Source: Dendrocalamus latiflorus
Lineage: Eukaryota; Streptophyta; Magnoliopsida; Poales; Poaceae
Reading direction: 5' to 3'
Assembly (NCBI GenBank): GCA_017311315.1
Contig: CM029672.1
Span: 14,622,626-14,686,625 of the forward strand
DNA length: 64,000 nt
Part shown: positions 32,837 to 43,467 of the stretch, piece by piece
How positions within the stretch are numbered: the first letter of the stretch is position 1
How the letters are laid out: each line of letters starts with the position of its first letter
Notes under the pieces: model-generated
Told to the model about the DNA's origin: nothing
Database searches by the model: none
What the model saw: only the letters and a program-made list of their open reading frames with translations
Position numbers and translations under genes: made by a program

Positions 32837-33690
32837 CCACCTATAGATGCCTGTGGTGATCTGTTTATGAGATAGCACGCCATATTCATAGCCTCTACCC
32901 AGAAACATTTAGGAAGTCCTGCATTTAGCCTCAATCATCTTACCATTTCACACATAGTTATGCTCATCCTTTCAACCACACTATTTTGTTGCAGTGCCTT
33001 GCACACTATGTTATACTGATGAATCCTCTTCTCCTCACAATATTTCTGAAACTGTGAATCAGTATATTCAGTACCATTATTAGATATCAGATACTTTACC
33101 TTCCCGCCCATTTGATTTTCCACCTTAGCTTTCCACACCTTAAGCTTGGCAAACACTTCCAATTTTTGTTTCATAAAATACCCAAACCTTGCAAAAAATC
33201 ATTAATAAAAGTAACAAAATACTAAGCTCTACCCATTGCATATAATCAAGAATGCCTTTCATTTCACTCTTACCACTTGGGAGGCTAACCATATTCCATT
33301 TTCCAAGAACACAAAACTTACAAAAATCTAATTCACAACTTTTAATTCCTACTAATAAGTTTCTCTTATGCAATTTTGCCATCCCACGAACACTAACATG
33401 ACACAGCCACATATGCCAAAGTTTAGCTATATCATGATGTGACTCAACTGAATTAACTCCACCTACAACAGTGCTTCCTAGCAATATATAAATATTTTCA
33501 ATAGTTCTTCTACCTTTCATCACATTCAATGCACCCTTATAATTTTTTATGGTTTTCTTATCCTTAACAGTTTTATAAGTAAGATCACTACCATGTAAGA
33601 TATCCACAGAAATTAGATTCTTTTTAATCCTGATATGTACATAACGTCACACATGGTTCTAACATATATCACTGGTGGTTCCTTGCTACT
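32837..33690 (-). pseudogene. copia pre-integrase and integrase core remnant
   Basis: The - strand reads MYISGLKRI, then DILHGSDLTYKTVKDKK, then LWHMWLCHVSVRGMAKLHKRN (the H...H zinc-binding GAG-pre-integrase region). CELDFCKFCVLGK follows, giving the C..C pair of that zinc finger. The integrase core follows at 33174-32935 with KVKYLISNNGTEYTDSQF (family LRSDNGGEY) and RIHQYNIVCKALQQNSVVERM (family TPQQNGVAER). Several frame changes show it is dead. It ends at the CCTTA duplication bordering the solo LTR. Confidence 0.85.
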
Positions 33691-34239
33691 AGACTTAGTG
33701 ATGGTGACAACCTGCTATTCGATCGCTGGTGGTTCCTCGTTGTCGTTGATCTCATGCTGGCACTGCTGCTATGGTTGATGAGCCACCCTGGTTTAGCTTA
33801 CTTTGGAGAATATATGTGGTGCAACCGGTGCTATGTTTTCTTGCCATCGACATGACTCGATTCTAGGGCATGTGAACTTGAACAAAGATGCATCTCGTTT
33901 TGGCCTTAAAAAGGATTGATTAGTTTGCAATATTGTACTTGATTGGGCATTGGTAGCATTTGTAATGCCCTCAATTTCTTGTGTTCGCCGCTCAGCAACA
34001 ATCAATTGCTCGTTGGAATTAGGGAATGGGTGGTCATGGCTGACAGATGGCCTTGGTGCAGCCATGAGTGCTCACTGGTGAAAAACTTTAACATGAGTAT
34101 AGGCCACGCTCAACGATGGCTGGAGTTTCAGTATTGTTGTGCCTTGACAAGTGAGGATACAACATCAGAGATGGGAGCCATGGCATAGAACTTTCCTTTT
34201 TCTCTCTTTTGTTTCTATTTTCTTTTTTATGATGGTGGA
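33691..34239. other. intergenic, no gene seen
   Basis: Sequence beyond the recognisable copia reading. Short ORFs on both strands are not recognised. Confidence 0.35.
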
Positions 34240-36104
34240 TAGTGGTGTCTAAATGGGCTGGCCCATGGCCCATTCCTACTGGCACAGTATGATCACCCAC
34301 GGGCTGGGTCGACATGGCACATAGGCATGGGTCATGCCTGGGCCGCCGCCTCGGCCCACCGTGCCGGCACGGCACGGCACAAATAGTGTCATGCCCGGGC
34401 ATGGCACATGTTAGCACGACATGGCCCACCAGGCACACGTGCCCCATCGGCACGATGTAGACCGTTTAGCATGTGTAGCCCATGGGCACAGCCCTTTCAG
34501 CATGAAAGCCAACCATTGGGCATGGGCACGGCATGATGTGCATGGCCCTTTTAGCCCATTTAGCACGATAATGATCGATTTTTTTGAAACTATAGTTGTT
34601 TTGAGGCCATTTGTGAGTTTAAAAATATGTAAAAATTCAAAATAATCTAAAATTTTATCTATAAATAGCCAGCATACCCCCTCATCAACCCATACTCAAA
34701 CTAGCCTTCTCCCCTCCTCTCTCTTATGAAAATTCTGAAGCTCTTTGTGATAATTTAGCAAAATTCGGTATAATTTTGTAAAAATTTGAAATTCGGCGTG
34801 CATTCAAGTAAAGATATAATAATATTAATTTTCATGATGCTATATTGTTCTTATCTCTCTTTATTGTGATATAAAATAGGTACTAGTTTAATTTTTGTAT
34901 TTGCATTTTGCAGTTTTTCGCGTTTCTAATTTTTTTCATAGAATATTGTGACGAATTTGCTACGAGTGAGTACAGAATTGATTCAGAAGATCTTGTATCG
35001 TTCGGGACGGTTGTGCCTCCACCTCAAATGGCTGAGGCCGCTACTGAGTAGACCGTGGTTGTACCATCGTCAAGCTCTACAAGTACCTCTACGTCAGCAA
35101 GCACTGGAGCAAAGAGATCCAGGCCTAGCACGTCAGATGTGTGGAAGATTTCGATAAGATCATGAAGCAATTGCCATCCAGAGATCAGGTAAGAGTTGCT
35201 GTTTGTAAAATATGTCATCATGAATTATATGTAAAATCTATAGGTGGAACTGGGCACTTGCATAGACATGCCTAGAAATGTAAATAAAAATAAGGTATCA
35301 TCATGAGGCAGAGCAGCTGATGTATAATCCTAATGGTACGGTACGTACTAGAATTATAATCCTGTGGTAGCTCGAGAATCTTTAGCCTGTTTAATTGCTT
35401 TGCAAGATCTTCTTTTGAATTTTGGTGCGCTCAATGCATTCCAAAAATGCATTAGAACTGCTCATAATCCTATAATTACTCATGTTTCTAGATAGACAAC
35501 TGCTAGAGATTTAATTAAGTACAGAGTTGGAAAACGCATTCAACAATCTGTAACTAGATGGCGGCGAAGGCAGTCAGGACACCGACGACACTGCCCATGA
35601 TTCTTAGAGCACCCATCTATACATTGTGTTTTTATGCTTGTCACAAGTAACACTAAGCTACAGGCTGTACTATTTTTTCTTTCCCAAGATTTTTTCAAAT
35701 TGAGTTTTTACTTGGTAAAGTTTTTAATAAGAGAACCATTTTAACATCAATAAAAGTTCATTATTATATTTCTACAATTTATTATGATTTTTCTACAATT
35801 TTTTTATAATTTAATGTATATTTTCATACAACTTCTATAATTTGTTATGTCCTTTTCCAATTTTACATATTTTTAACTACTCTATTTTTTTCAAATTTTT
35901 TCCGACCGAATAGGCTACACAGGCATGCCGTGCCTTTGTGGCCCAACGGGTCAATCGTGCATCGTGCCGGCCTAGCACGGCACGAAACCCCCGGACCGTG
36001 CCTGGGCCAGGGCCACAGGCCGACATGGCACGACGCGTTCCAATTGATGAGCTAAATGGGTCGTGCCTAACGGCCTGTGCTGTGCCGTCCATTTGGGAAT
36101 ATCT
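34240..36104 (+). mobile_element. deleted hAT transposon
   Basis: GATGGTGGA occurs on both sides (34231-34239 and 36105-36113) and contains the 8-bp target duplication. The ends TAGTGGTGTCTAAATGGGC and CCATTTGGGAATATCT are a diverged inverted pair. Subterminal GGCACGGCACG-type motifs are abundant at both ends. The interior keeps N-terminal transposase remnants but no catalytic or dimerisation domain, so it is a deletion derivative. Confidence 0.75.
35090..35570 (+). pseudogene. hAT transposase N-terminal remnant, BED zinc finger
   Basis: The reading after a frameshift near 35150 gives VWK, then KIMKQLP, then CKICHHELYVKSIGGTGHLH followed by RHA-stop-KC. This is the C-x2-C ... H-x4-H layout of a BED finger, which binds transposon ends. 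Further along, at about 35380-35530, LIALQDLLLNFGALNAFQK and RTAHNPIITHVSR match the segment that follows in plant hAT transposases. Stops and the frameshift show it is not functional. Confidence 0.75.
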
Positions 36105-36329
36105 GATGGTGGACAAGTGGGAACGGGAGTAAAAAAAAGCGTATCTAAACTAATAATCCACCAGTTAAAATTATCCTACATCCACCCAACAATTACCTGC
36201 TCTACAGTCATGACCTTAACTACGTCCACACCATAATATACACCCATAAATACACCATTCTAAAAACGTGCGCACCATATTAACTCTCATCCATTCTCTC
36301 TCCTTACTCAACCATATCCGACGGTCATC

Positions 36330-37040
36330 CTTCAATGGATCTGCAGTACCCCTCCCACCCCTCCCACTCCTCCAACCAACCGTGCGCCTCCTCCCCCACG
36401 AACCCGTGCGCCTCAACCGCCCGTGCGCCTCCTACCCCACGAACCCGTGCGCCTCCTCCCCCGCCCTCCGCGCCGCCGCCTCCTCCTCCCCACCTCGCGC
36501 CGCCGCTCCTCCCCTCCCTCCCACCCCGCGCCGCCGCCTCCTCCCCTCCCTCCCACCCCGCGCCGCCGCCGCCTCCTCCTCCCCCCACTCCTCCGCTCCG
36601 CCGCCACCACCCGCGCCGACGCCATCATCACCGCCTACCGCGACCACTGCGCATGCAGGTCGGCGGATCGTCTCCTGGGTAGGCCGCCGCCTCCCCCGCC
36701 TCCCCCGAAGGCCGCCACCTCCTCCGACTCCCCCGAAGGCCGCCGCCTCCCCCGCCTCCCCCAAAGCGACTCCCGGCCGCCGCCTCCCCCGAATCGACTC
36801 CCGGCCGCCGCCTCCGCCGAAGCGAGCCGCCTCCCCCGAAGCGAGGACTCCCGGCCGCCTCCTCCGTCGCTCCTCCACTCCGGCGCCGCCTCCTCCTCCC
36901 CCCACTCCTCCGCTCTACCCTCGCCTCCACTGCCTCCTCCTCCCACCGCTCCTCCGCTCCGCCCCTCGCCTCCTCCTCCCCACCCCGCGCCGCCTCCTCC
37001 TCCTCCCCCCGCTCCCGAAGGCCCGCGTACCACCCCAAAT
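36330..37040 (+). repeat. CGCCTCC-rich low-complexity tract
   Basis: Proline/alanine/arginine-rich reading in every frame, built from repeats of CCGCCGCCTCC, CCCGAAGGCCGCC and CCCACGAACCCGTGCGCCTC. It produces long overlapping ORFs on both strands that are not separate genes. It may derive from the proline-rich start of the DUF1618 gene that follows. Confidence 0.65.
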
Positions 37041-37310
37041 CGCGCGCCGACCTCGACAAGCACCGCTGCGTGAAGGTGAGCGAGGGCAAGCTACGGTACG
37101 TGGAGATCCACGGCCTCCCAGGAGAGCAGAGGGTCAGCATGTGGACGCTGGCCAATCCGGAGGGGGACGGATGGAGCGGAGTGGGAGCATGAGTACGATG
37201 TGTTCTTGGAGGATATCTGGGCCAACGAGAGCTACATGGCAGCCGGGCTGCCCCCGAACAAGGTCCCCGCGATCGCGCTCATCCACCCCAATCCTGATTG
37301 CATATATAAT
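37040..37310 (+). pseudogene. DUF1618 protein fragment
   Basis: The reading DLDKHRCVKVSEGKLRYVEI, then HGLPGEQRVSMWTLANPEGDGWS, shifts frame near 37170. It then gives EHEYDVFLEDIWANESYMAA and GLPPNKVPAIALIHP. This is the C-terminal half of the DUF1618 domain, a large grass family of unknown function, often F-box associated. One extra base near 37170 breaks the frame. I take it as a captured fragment within the Helitron. The DUF1618 identity rests on my memory of the family pattern. Confidence 0.6.
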
Positions 37311-37757
37311 CCTGAGCCAGAGGATCTTTCCTCAATAGTCACTCTGTTAATTGTTATACTATTTGTAACTGCACAGTTTTATGCTAAGATGTTCAAGCAT
37401 GCATACAATAGAATAATTTTGATGTTGCATGATCTCATCACCTTGTAACTGCTGTAGAATTCTGAAGTCTGAACCCTGGGTTTGTCCTTTGAATCTGGGT
37501 AATGTTTGTGATCTTAGTTGCTAATTATATATGCAGCTTTTGTAGGAAGATTGTGTATGAGAAGTGTAGTTCATGCAGTTTACTGTTGATAGAGTACCAG
37601 AATGACTCCGAAACATAGGAAATTGATGTGAGGCTGATATTGTTTACATTAGCAGAAAACACTAGCACGATATGTTGGGTGATATAGGTATCCATTGGTG
37701 ATTGGTACAGATGATGTAGCTGTTGTTTATGGAGATATCGTGGCTGACTTCCTGCAG

Positions 37758-37894
37758 GCGTTGTGCTGGCTACCGGGTTCGAAGCGCTATGCGGCGCCTT
37801 CTTCGGATTGGAGGTGGCGGAGCACTGGTACGAGCTCTACAAGATGGACAAGCAGGGGGCCAACCTCAAGTTCATCTACTGGTGGGAGGACAAG
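37758..37894 (+). pseudogene. captured exon, unassigned gene
   Basis: A GC-rich open stretch bounded by CTGCAG and a GT reads VVLATGFEALCGAFFGLEVA, then EHWYELYKMDKQGANLKFIY and WWEDK. The composition and open frame look like a real plant exon with a hydrophobic segment followed by a charged one. I do not recognise the family. It lies between the DUF1618 fragment and the citrate synthase exons, all in the same orientation. Confidence 0.5.
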
Positions 37895-38292
37895 GTCTCA
37901 TGTGTGTGGCCTCAAATCCTGCCTTCCATCTATTATTCCCATTTGATGATTCAGTTTTAACAAGTGCTGTGTAGGCCAGTAGGCCAAGAACCATTCCTCC
38001 TAACGTACCACTCGCCTCCGTAGCCAACGTCCCCAAGGCCTCGGTGGACGTTATGCCTCTGAATTCATGCAGATAGCCCAGCAGAAGACGTTATTGTTAT
38101 ATGATTAAAAATATGATTTTTTTTAGTTAGTGTAAGTTTTTTTAGGTCCAACCGATTAATATTTTCTGTTTGTCATGCCAACAATAACTGGAAATCTTGC
38201 ACAAAACCTCATAAAGCAAATTACAATGATGGTTCTTTCTGATTGTTGTTATGCTTGTGGCTTAACTTTCAATATCTGACTTATCTGTTTAG

Positions 38293-39412
38293 ACACCAAC
38301 AATAGCAGCTGCAGCCTACTTGAGATTAGCAGGAAGGCCTCCTATCCTTCCTTCAAATAATCTTTCTTATTCAGAGAACTTCTTGTATATGCTGGACTCT
38401 TTGTAAGTCGCATTGCTTTGAAATTATTTGTTATTTGTTTTCCCATATACACTTATTTTTGTTATATTTGGAATTTCTAAAAAATTCAACCTTGTTACTT
38501 TAATATTGATACATATTTCCTTTTTTTAATGTGTTGCAGGAGTGACAAAGCATATAAGCCAAACCCCCGACTTGCTCGGGTTCTAGATATCCTTTTTATT
38601 CTTCATGCTGAACATGAAATGAACTGCTCAACAGCTGCTGTTAGGCACCTTGCTTCAAGGTAAATCATGTCCTTTATTCTCCTCACAAATGGGAGTAAGA
38701 AACTGTTTCCTAATTAGGTATTCTATTTATAGTGGTGTTGATGTCTTAACTGCTCTTTCTGGCGGTGTTGGAGCTCTATATGGTCCACTGCATGGTGGCG
38801 CAAATGAGGTAAACTATTTTGAGTGCTGCCCCCTCTTGTTTCATTCATTCAAGCTTTATAGTTTGTATACATATTCTATTCCACAATCCTCATCATTGGA
38901 AACTAATCATAAAGTTAAGAAGCAACTTATTCTACGTAGTATATTGTATGGTCTAACATATATAATTTGTTTTATCTAATGGCATCATCCAAATATAGCT
39001 TCCTTCTTTAAGAACTTTTCCCCCTATTCTTGTAAAATTTATTTTTTTGAGAATGGGCTAAATGTTATTTTATGTATGCCAGTCTGTACTTAAAATGTTA
39101 AATGAGATTGGAAGTGTGGAGAATATTCCAGATTTCATTGAGGGAGTGAAGAACAGGTGATACATACCTCCTGCCTGATTAATATTTTCTGGTGTGCATG
39201 ATAGTCTATTCAGTGGAACAAATTTTACTTTAATTACCTTCTTGATTAGCTTTTGGACTTCTTTTAGAAGAGTTATCTGTTCATTTTCCAGGAAGAGGAA
39301 GATGTCAGGTTTTGGGCACCGTGTGTATAAGAACTATGATCCTCGTGCCAAAGTCATTCGGAAGTTAGCAGAGGAGGTCTTCTCAATTGTAGGACGGGAT
39401 CCTCTTATCGAG
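38293..39412 (+). pseudogene. CSY: peroxisomal-type citrate synthase, five internal exons
   Basis: Citrate synthase condenses acetyl-CoA and oxaloacetate. Five exons (38293-38402, 38540-38659, 38733-38808, 39083-39156, 39292-39412) have GT/AG junctions and compatible phases, giving 167 codons without a stop. They read TPTIAAAAYLRLAGRPP, YSENFLYMLDSL, NPRLARVLDILFILHAEHEM, YGPLHGGANE and KRKMSGFGHRVYKNYDPRAK. The LHGG and GHRVY histidines, both catalytic in the family, are kept. The N-terminal region, the peroxisomal targeting part and the C-terminal exons with the catalytic Asp are absent, and about 2 kb downstream I find no continuation. It is a fragment of a roughly 500-aa enzyme, probably captured by the Helitron. 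Confidence 0.85.
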
Positions 39413-41430
39413 GTTTGCTATTCCCATTCTGTTTAGCCATAGAAAAGAAGTTTTTTCCTGAGAACTTTATGTAACCATTATTTTCACTACTGAGATATTT
39501 GCTAATTCTCTCATGTTGCAATTGGAACAACCAGGAAACAGAGTTGCTCTGTTCATGCTATGGGTGCTAAATGACACTGTCATATGAAACATTAATTTTT
39601 GCAAAGAATACAGTAAAAAAAACTTTCTTTTTCCAAAGGGTGAAAATTGACTTTGTGGAACTCAGATAGATGGAATGCAATTTAGATTAGTTCCACTTGG
39701 GATCTGAAAGTGCTGAATGAAACAAAAACAATAGACTGGGGTTGTTTTCAGTGTTCACTGTTTTCCATCCATCTTTTTGCAAACAATATAAAACAACCTA
39801 TTTTATGCTACTTGGGTCCTTGAAGAATTCGAAATTCAAACAGATAAAACATATGTATATAACATTGATCACTGGCGTCACACAGTTTCTTATCTGCGTA
39901 TACATTAGTATGCTTTTAGCAGTGTTATTGCAGAAGATCATTATTATTTATCCTGCAAAGAAGCACGAGTTCAACAAACTAAGTTGGTAAAACATTCATC
40001 ACCTGCATAGTTATGTTGCACTGGCACAAGTGCTACTGTTGATATCTGTTGAACATTTTGGCATCCCTACTTTTCCTATGTCCTATTAGAATATTGCTAG
40101 CTTTGACCATTTTGATCCATCATACGACAGCTATCCAAGAAGAATGATTAGGGTCGTATTCGTCCATGCCAATACACAGTGTGCTTGAAATTGATTGATT
40201 AGTCTAGAAAGGTTCATTGGTACCATGTAGTATGCCACTGGCTTCCATGTTTCCCCCCCCCCCCCCCCTTTAGACACTTACAGAGAGTATGGCTGCCAAA
40301 ATAATGGCAACCAATTGTTTGCCTCATGCTAAATTCAGTTAAGAAGGTGCATACATAGAGTTGTATCATTTATTTCAAAATAAAAGCACGTTGCCAATGT
40401 CAAAGTTGTGCATGCTCGACCCAGTTTTTGTGATGTACTGAAAAATGAGGAGGTATTGCTTTGTTTTTTGTTTTCCATTATCACTTGGGGAGTTGCTGCC
40501 AGAAAGGAAACAAAATATTTATGTATGGATAGTTATTTGCTTGCCTAGCAGAATTTATTTTGACGCTACCTTTTTTGTTAGCATCTTGCTGCGAGTTCAA
40601 TCGTGAATAACATGCATCTGATAGCTGCTAATGTTGACTGTGCGTAAGCTGGGGTATTATCATGCTTTCCTGCCAGTCGTGCAGGCTCCCGGTCTTCTTA
40701 CGGTGATATTTGAGTGCACAAGATACTAGATAGTTGCTGCTATTGCTGAAATGATGATGTAAATTGTATTACATCACATGCTTCCCATCAAAATATTCTG
40801 GAAAAAGTTATGCCAGCGCTTTACCATTTCATGAGCTGGCTTTTAGCTTCGATTTATTCCTGGGTCCGCCACTGCTTCTATACATGGCCTTCAGCAGATT
40901 TATATAGTTTTCAGATAAGTTCACTATTATGTTGTTCCATTATGATGGTCGGACTATTGAATGGGATGAATTTGAGTGGTCTAAAAGAGCCATCCATGTG
41001 AGTGCCAGAAAGCCGACTAAATGGTAGGTTATTGTTATTTTCTTCTGTGTTTTTTACAATATCTTGGTCTCTTGAATGTTTGACTAGAAAATATTAATAA
41101 CATACGCCGAACTAAAATTAGTACATGATGACACCATAGCTAAAATATAATGAATATATTTGAAATATTCCATAAAGCTCCAGTTCCAACTAATTAAGGT
41201 CATGTGTGGAATGTGGGAATTTTGCCATATTTTTGCTGGAATCCGAATTGTTTACTATGAAATTCATGCGTTCCAAAAGAGGCCTAAACATGTAATATAC
41301 ATAACAATGTCAAACCATGCTAATGATGAAGTAAAAGTACCGAAGGAATTGTTTACTATGAAATTCATGCGTTCCAGATGTTGATGTAAGTTAGATTGCA
41401 ACAATGTTTTCATGTGCATCCCTGAAATGC
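39413..41430 (+). other. intron-like and untranslated DNA in Helitron
   Basis: AT-rich, intron or 3-prime-UTR-like sequence with no recognised exon. A 16-C homopolymer lies at 40253-40268. Confidence 0.45.
41245..41377 (+). repeat. direct repeat pair near Helitron 3-prime end
   Basis: GAATTGTTTACTATGAAATT, continuing to GCGTTCCA, occurs twice (starting about 41245 and 41347), about 100 bp apart. The copies look identical over some 30 bp. Confidence 0.8.
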
Positions 41431-41595
41431 CGCCGTGGCGTTAGCACGGGTACTATACTAGTCATGTGTTAGGAGTCAGCTCTTCGGACCTAGAGAAGCT
41501 AAGTTAGCGGAGCAAAGTTGCGTGTATTTCGGAAGATCTGAACTGTCAGATGAATCGGTAGATGGTGTAGATTGGCTAAAGCTAGCTCATATAAT

Positions 41596-42312
41596 TAGAG
41601 GTGGGACTTGGGCCGGGCTTCTTTGGGCCGGCCCGAAGCACGGCCGGCACGGCCCGGCCCAAGCACGGCCCGGCCCGACACATGGCGGGCCGTGCCGGCA
41701 CGGCACGAACGGTGGGCCGGGCTGGGCTTCAAAATCCGGCACGGTGGGCGGCACGGCACGGCAGATCGGGCCGTGCTCGGGCCGGCACGGCACGAAGAGC
41801 ACGGTTGGCCAGAAACTATTTAAAATTGATTTCTTAACTATAGTAAATTGTACTCATGACACTCCTTGAGCTTTTCTATTTGACTAGTTGGGTAGGCCTA
41901 TGCTAGATTGTCGGGCGATGTCCACGTACGCCATAGTCTAATTTGCACCAAGATATGCATTCCATTGGACTAGATGACCAAGTTCGAAGGTGAAATGGCA
42001 TGAGACAATAGAATCGAATTTTAAGTAGGTTTTTAATAAGGTGGATACAAGAGAAAGGAAGATAGCGGCCATCGCTACCATTGTCGCTATCGCTTTTGTC
42101 GTGTATAGTTACTTTGGGCTGGGCTTGGGCTGGCACGGCACGAACGCTGGCACGATGGGCTTTGGGCCGTGCTTGGGCCTGGCCGAAGAAGAGGCGGGCC
42201 GGCACGGCACGGCACGACGGGATGACTGGGCCGAACCGGCACGGCACGAAGCGGCCCGAAGCACGGTGGGCCTGGGCCGTGCCGGCACGGCACGGCCCAA
42301 TTCCCACCTCTA
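41596..42312. mobile_element. hAT-like non-autonomous element, GGCACGGC-rich
   Basis: Inverted ends TAGAGGTGGGACTTGGGCC and GGCCCAATTCCCACCTCTA. Flanks CTCATATA (41586-41593) and CTCATATT (42313-42320) form a 7/8 target duplication, with two extra bases at the left. Subterminal GCACGGCCCG and GGCACGGCACGA motifs are dense. The centre resembles no gene. Long ORFs here come from the repeated motif. Confidence 0.8.
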
Positions 42313-42336
42313 CTCATATTACATTACTAATATATT

Positions 42337-42340
<4 letters not shown>

Positions 42341-42412
<72 letters not shown>
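42341..42412. repeat. (TA)n microsatellite
   Basis: About 36 uninterrupted TA units, just outside the hAT-like element. Confidence 0.97.
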
Positions 42413-42416
<4 letters not shown>

Positions 42417-42639
42417 CGTTTAGCTCTGATTTAGACCGTCTGATCTCGGTCCAACAAAGCCGACTTGTGTGCAGCCGATGACTTAGCTTCTATAAGTCAG
42501 ATCCCATCTGTTATTGAGGTTAGAAAGCGTTGGCCCACCACCAGAGTAAAAGCAAACAGATGCATGCCACATAGCAGGAATACATGTCGAAACAGGAGCC
42601 CAGGAAGAGAAGAAGAATGGTACTTCGGTCATTTCGTAG
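42413..42639. other. unassigned DNA next to Mutator-like end
   Basis: No gene recognised. It may be interior of the element whose end follows. Confidence 0.3.
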
Positions 42640-42790
42640 CTCACTTGACAGCCCATTGACGGAAGATGGACTACAGTGGTAACGAAGGGAAGAAAAATTC
42701 AATTCTCAATGGTATAGAAGGAAGAAAAAGATTTTTAGTGGCAGATAGGAAAGTTGCAAACTTTGAACGGCAAATAAGGAATTTCCTCAA
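42640..42790. mobile_element. Mutator-like terminal fragment
   Basis: Read on the - strand it gives GGAAATTCCTTATTTGCC, then AAGTTTGCAACTTTCC, then TGCCACTAAAAATC, a MULE-type terminus related to 7018-7166. I found no partner end. Confidence 0.45.
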
Positions 42791-42939
42791 TTATTATGTA
42801 TTGTCCTTTGCAAATTTATTGAACTTTATGCATTAGTTTTGCACTTGCGTACGTTCTATAGAAAAAGTATAGAATATTGTATCTATTCAAATCTAAAACT
42901 TCATGCATGATACAAGTTTTTGAACTACACCCTCCTAAC

Positions 42940-43467
42940 TAGAGATGAAAACGGATCGAATACGATCAAATAGTCTCAAATTTAAATACGAATCTATCTT
43001 TTCTAAAATGAATACAAATACGAATTTGAATATACTCGAATACGAATCAAATGTCATAACGGATACGAATTCGAATCGAATATGTACATAATTTCGGTCG
43101 AATATGAATATCCTTCTACAACTTCTGTAACAAATCTCAGCAAAACAAATTCCTAGCGGTTTTACCGGCTTTTCATTGGTTACCGGAACGGTTACCGGTT
43201 TCAAACTATTCAAATTCAAATTTCGAATCATAAAATTCGTCCGGGTTTTTCCTAGGTTCCGGAAACGGATCGAATACGAACCTAATAGTCTTAAATACAT
43301 ATACGAATATTCTCAAATATGAATACGAATATAACTATTCTCAAATATGGATACAAATATTCTCAAATACAAATATTTTCGAATATGAATTTTACTTACT
43401 ATATTCGTATTTTCTGAGATACAAATATCAGATAAAATAGATTATCCGTTACCATTTTCCACCCCTA
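42940..43467. mobile_element. hAT-like MITE, CGAATAC-rich
   Basis: Ends TAGAGATGAAAACGG and CCATTTTCCACCCCTA are inverted. Flanks CTCCTAAC (42932-42939) and CGCCTTAC (43468-43475) match at 6 of 8 positions, so the duplication has decayed. Repeated GAATACGAAT / TTCGTATTC motifs fill the subterminal parts. Confidence 0.75.

Larger units (their letters stand above)
7640..33690 (-). mobile_element. decayed Ty1/copia retrotransposon, split by later insertions
   Basis: Copia polyprotein remnants read on the - strand in the expected order from right to left. The pre-integrase region and integrase core lie at 33690-32837, the integrase C-terminus and linker at 30814-30204, reverse transcriptase at 9036-8130, and RNase H at 8128-7838. 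Many stops and frameshifts are present, so it is dead. Two later elements split it: a solo LTR (30820-32831) and a gag-only element with its own nested insertions (9037-30203). Removing each insertion and one duplication copy restores continuity of the protein reading. I could not define its own LTRs; the outer limits given are those of recognisable or adjacent sequence. Confidence 0.8.
36144..41461 (+). mobile_element. probable Helitron with captured gene fragments
   Basis: The right end has the Helitron pattern: a short hairpin (CCGTG / CACGG around a 7-nt loop, about 41433-41449), then TACTATA, then the terminal CTAG at 41458-41461, followed by a host T. A matching left end is TCTAAACTAATAATCC starting at 36144 after a host A, giving the expected A/T insertion site without target duplication. 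Between them lie fragments of at least three unrelated genes in one orientation, typical of grass Helitrons. No Rep/helicase is seen. The 3-prime end is better supported than the 5-prime end. Confidence 0.6.

Noticed and set aside
36268..37338. A 356-codon Pro/Ala/Arg-rich ORF
   Set aside because: It is made of CGCCTCC-type repeats read in one of several open frames and runs out of frame with the DUF1618 reading.
42341..42412. Possible target-site or replication origin role of the (TA)n tract
   Set aside because: Nothing beyond simple repeat content supports it.
41522..42434. Many ORFs rich in Gly, Arg, Pro and Ala on both strands
   Set aside because: They result from GGCACGGC motifs of an hAT-like element and from the (TA)n tract.
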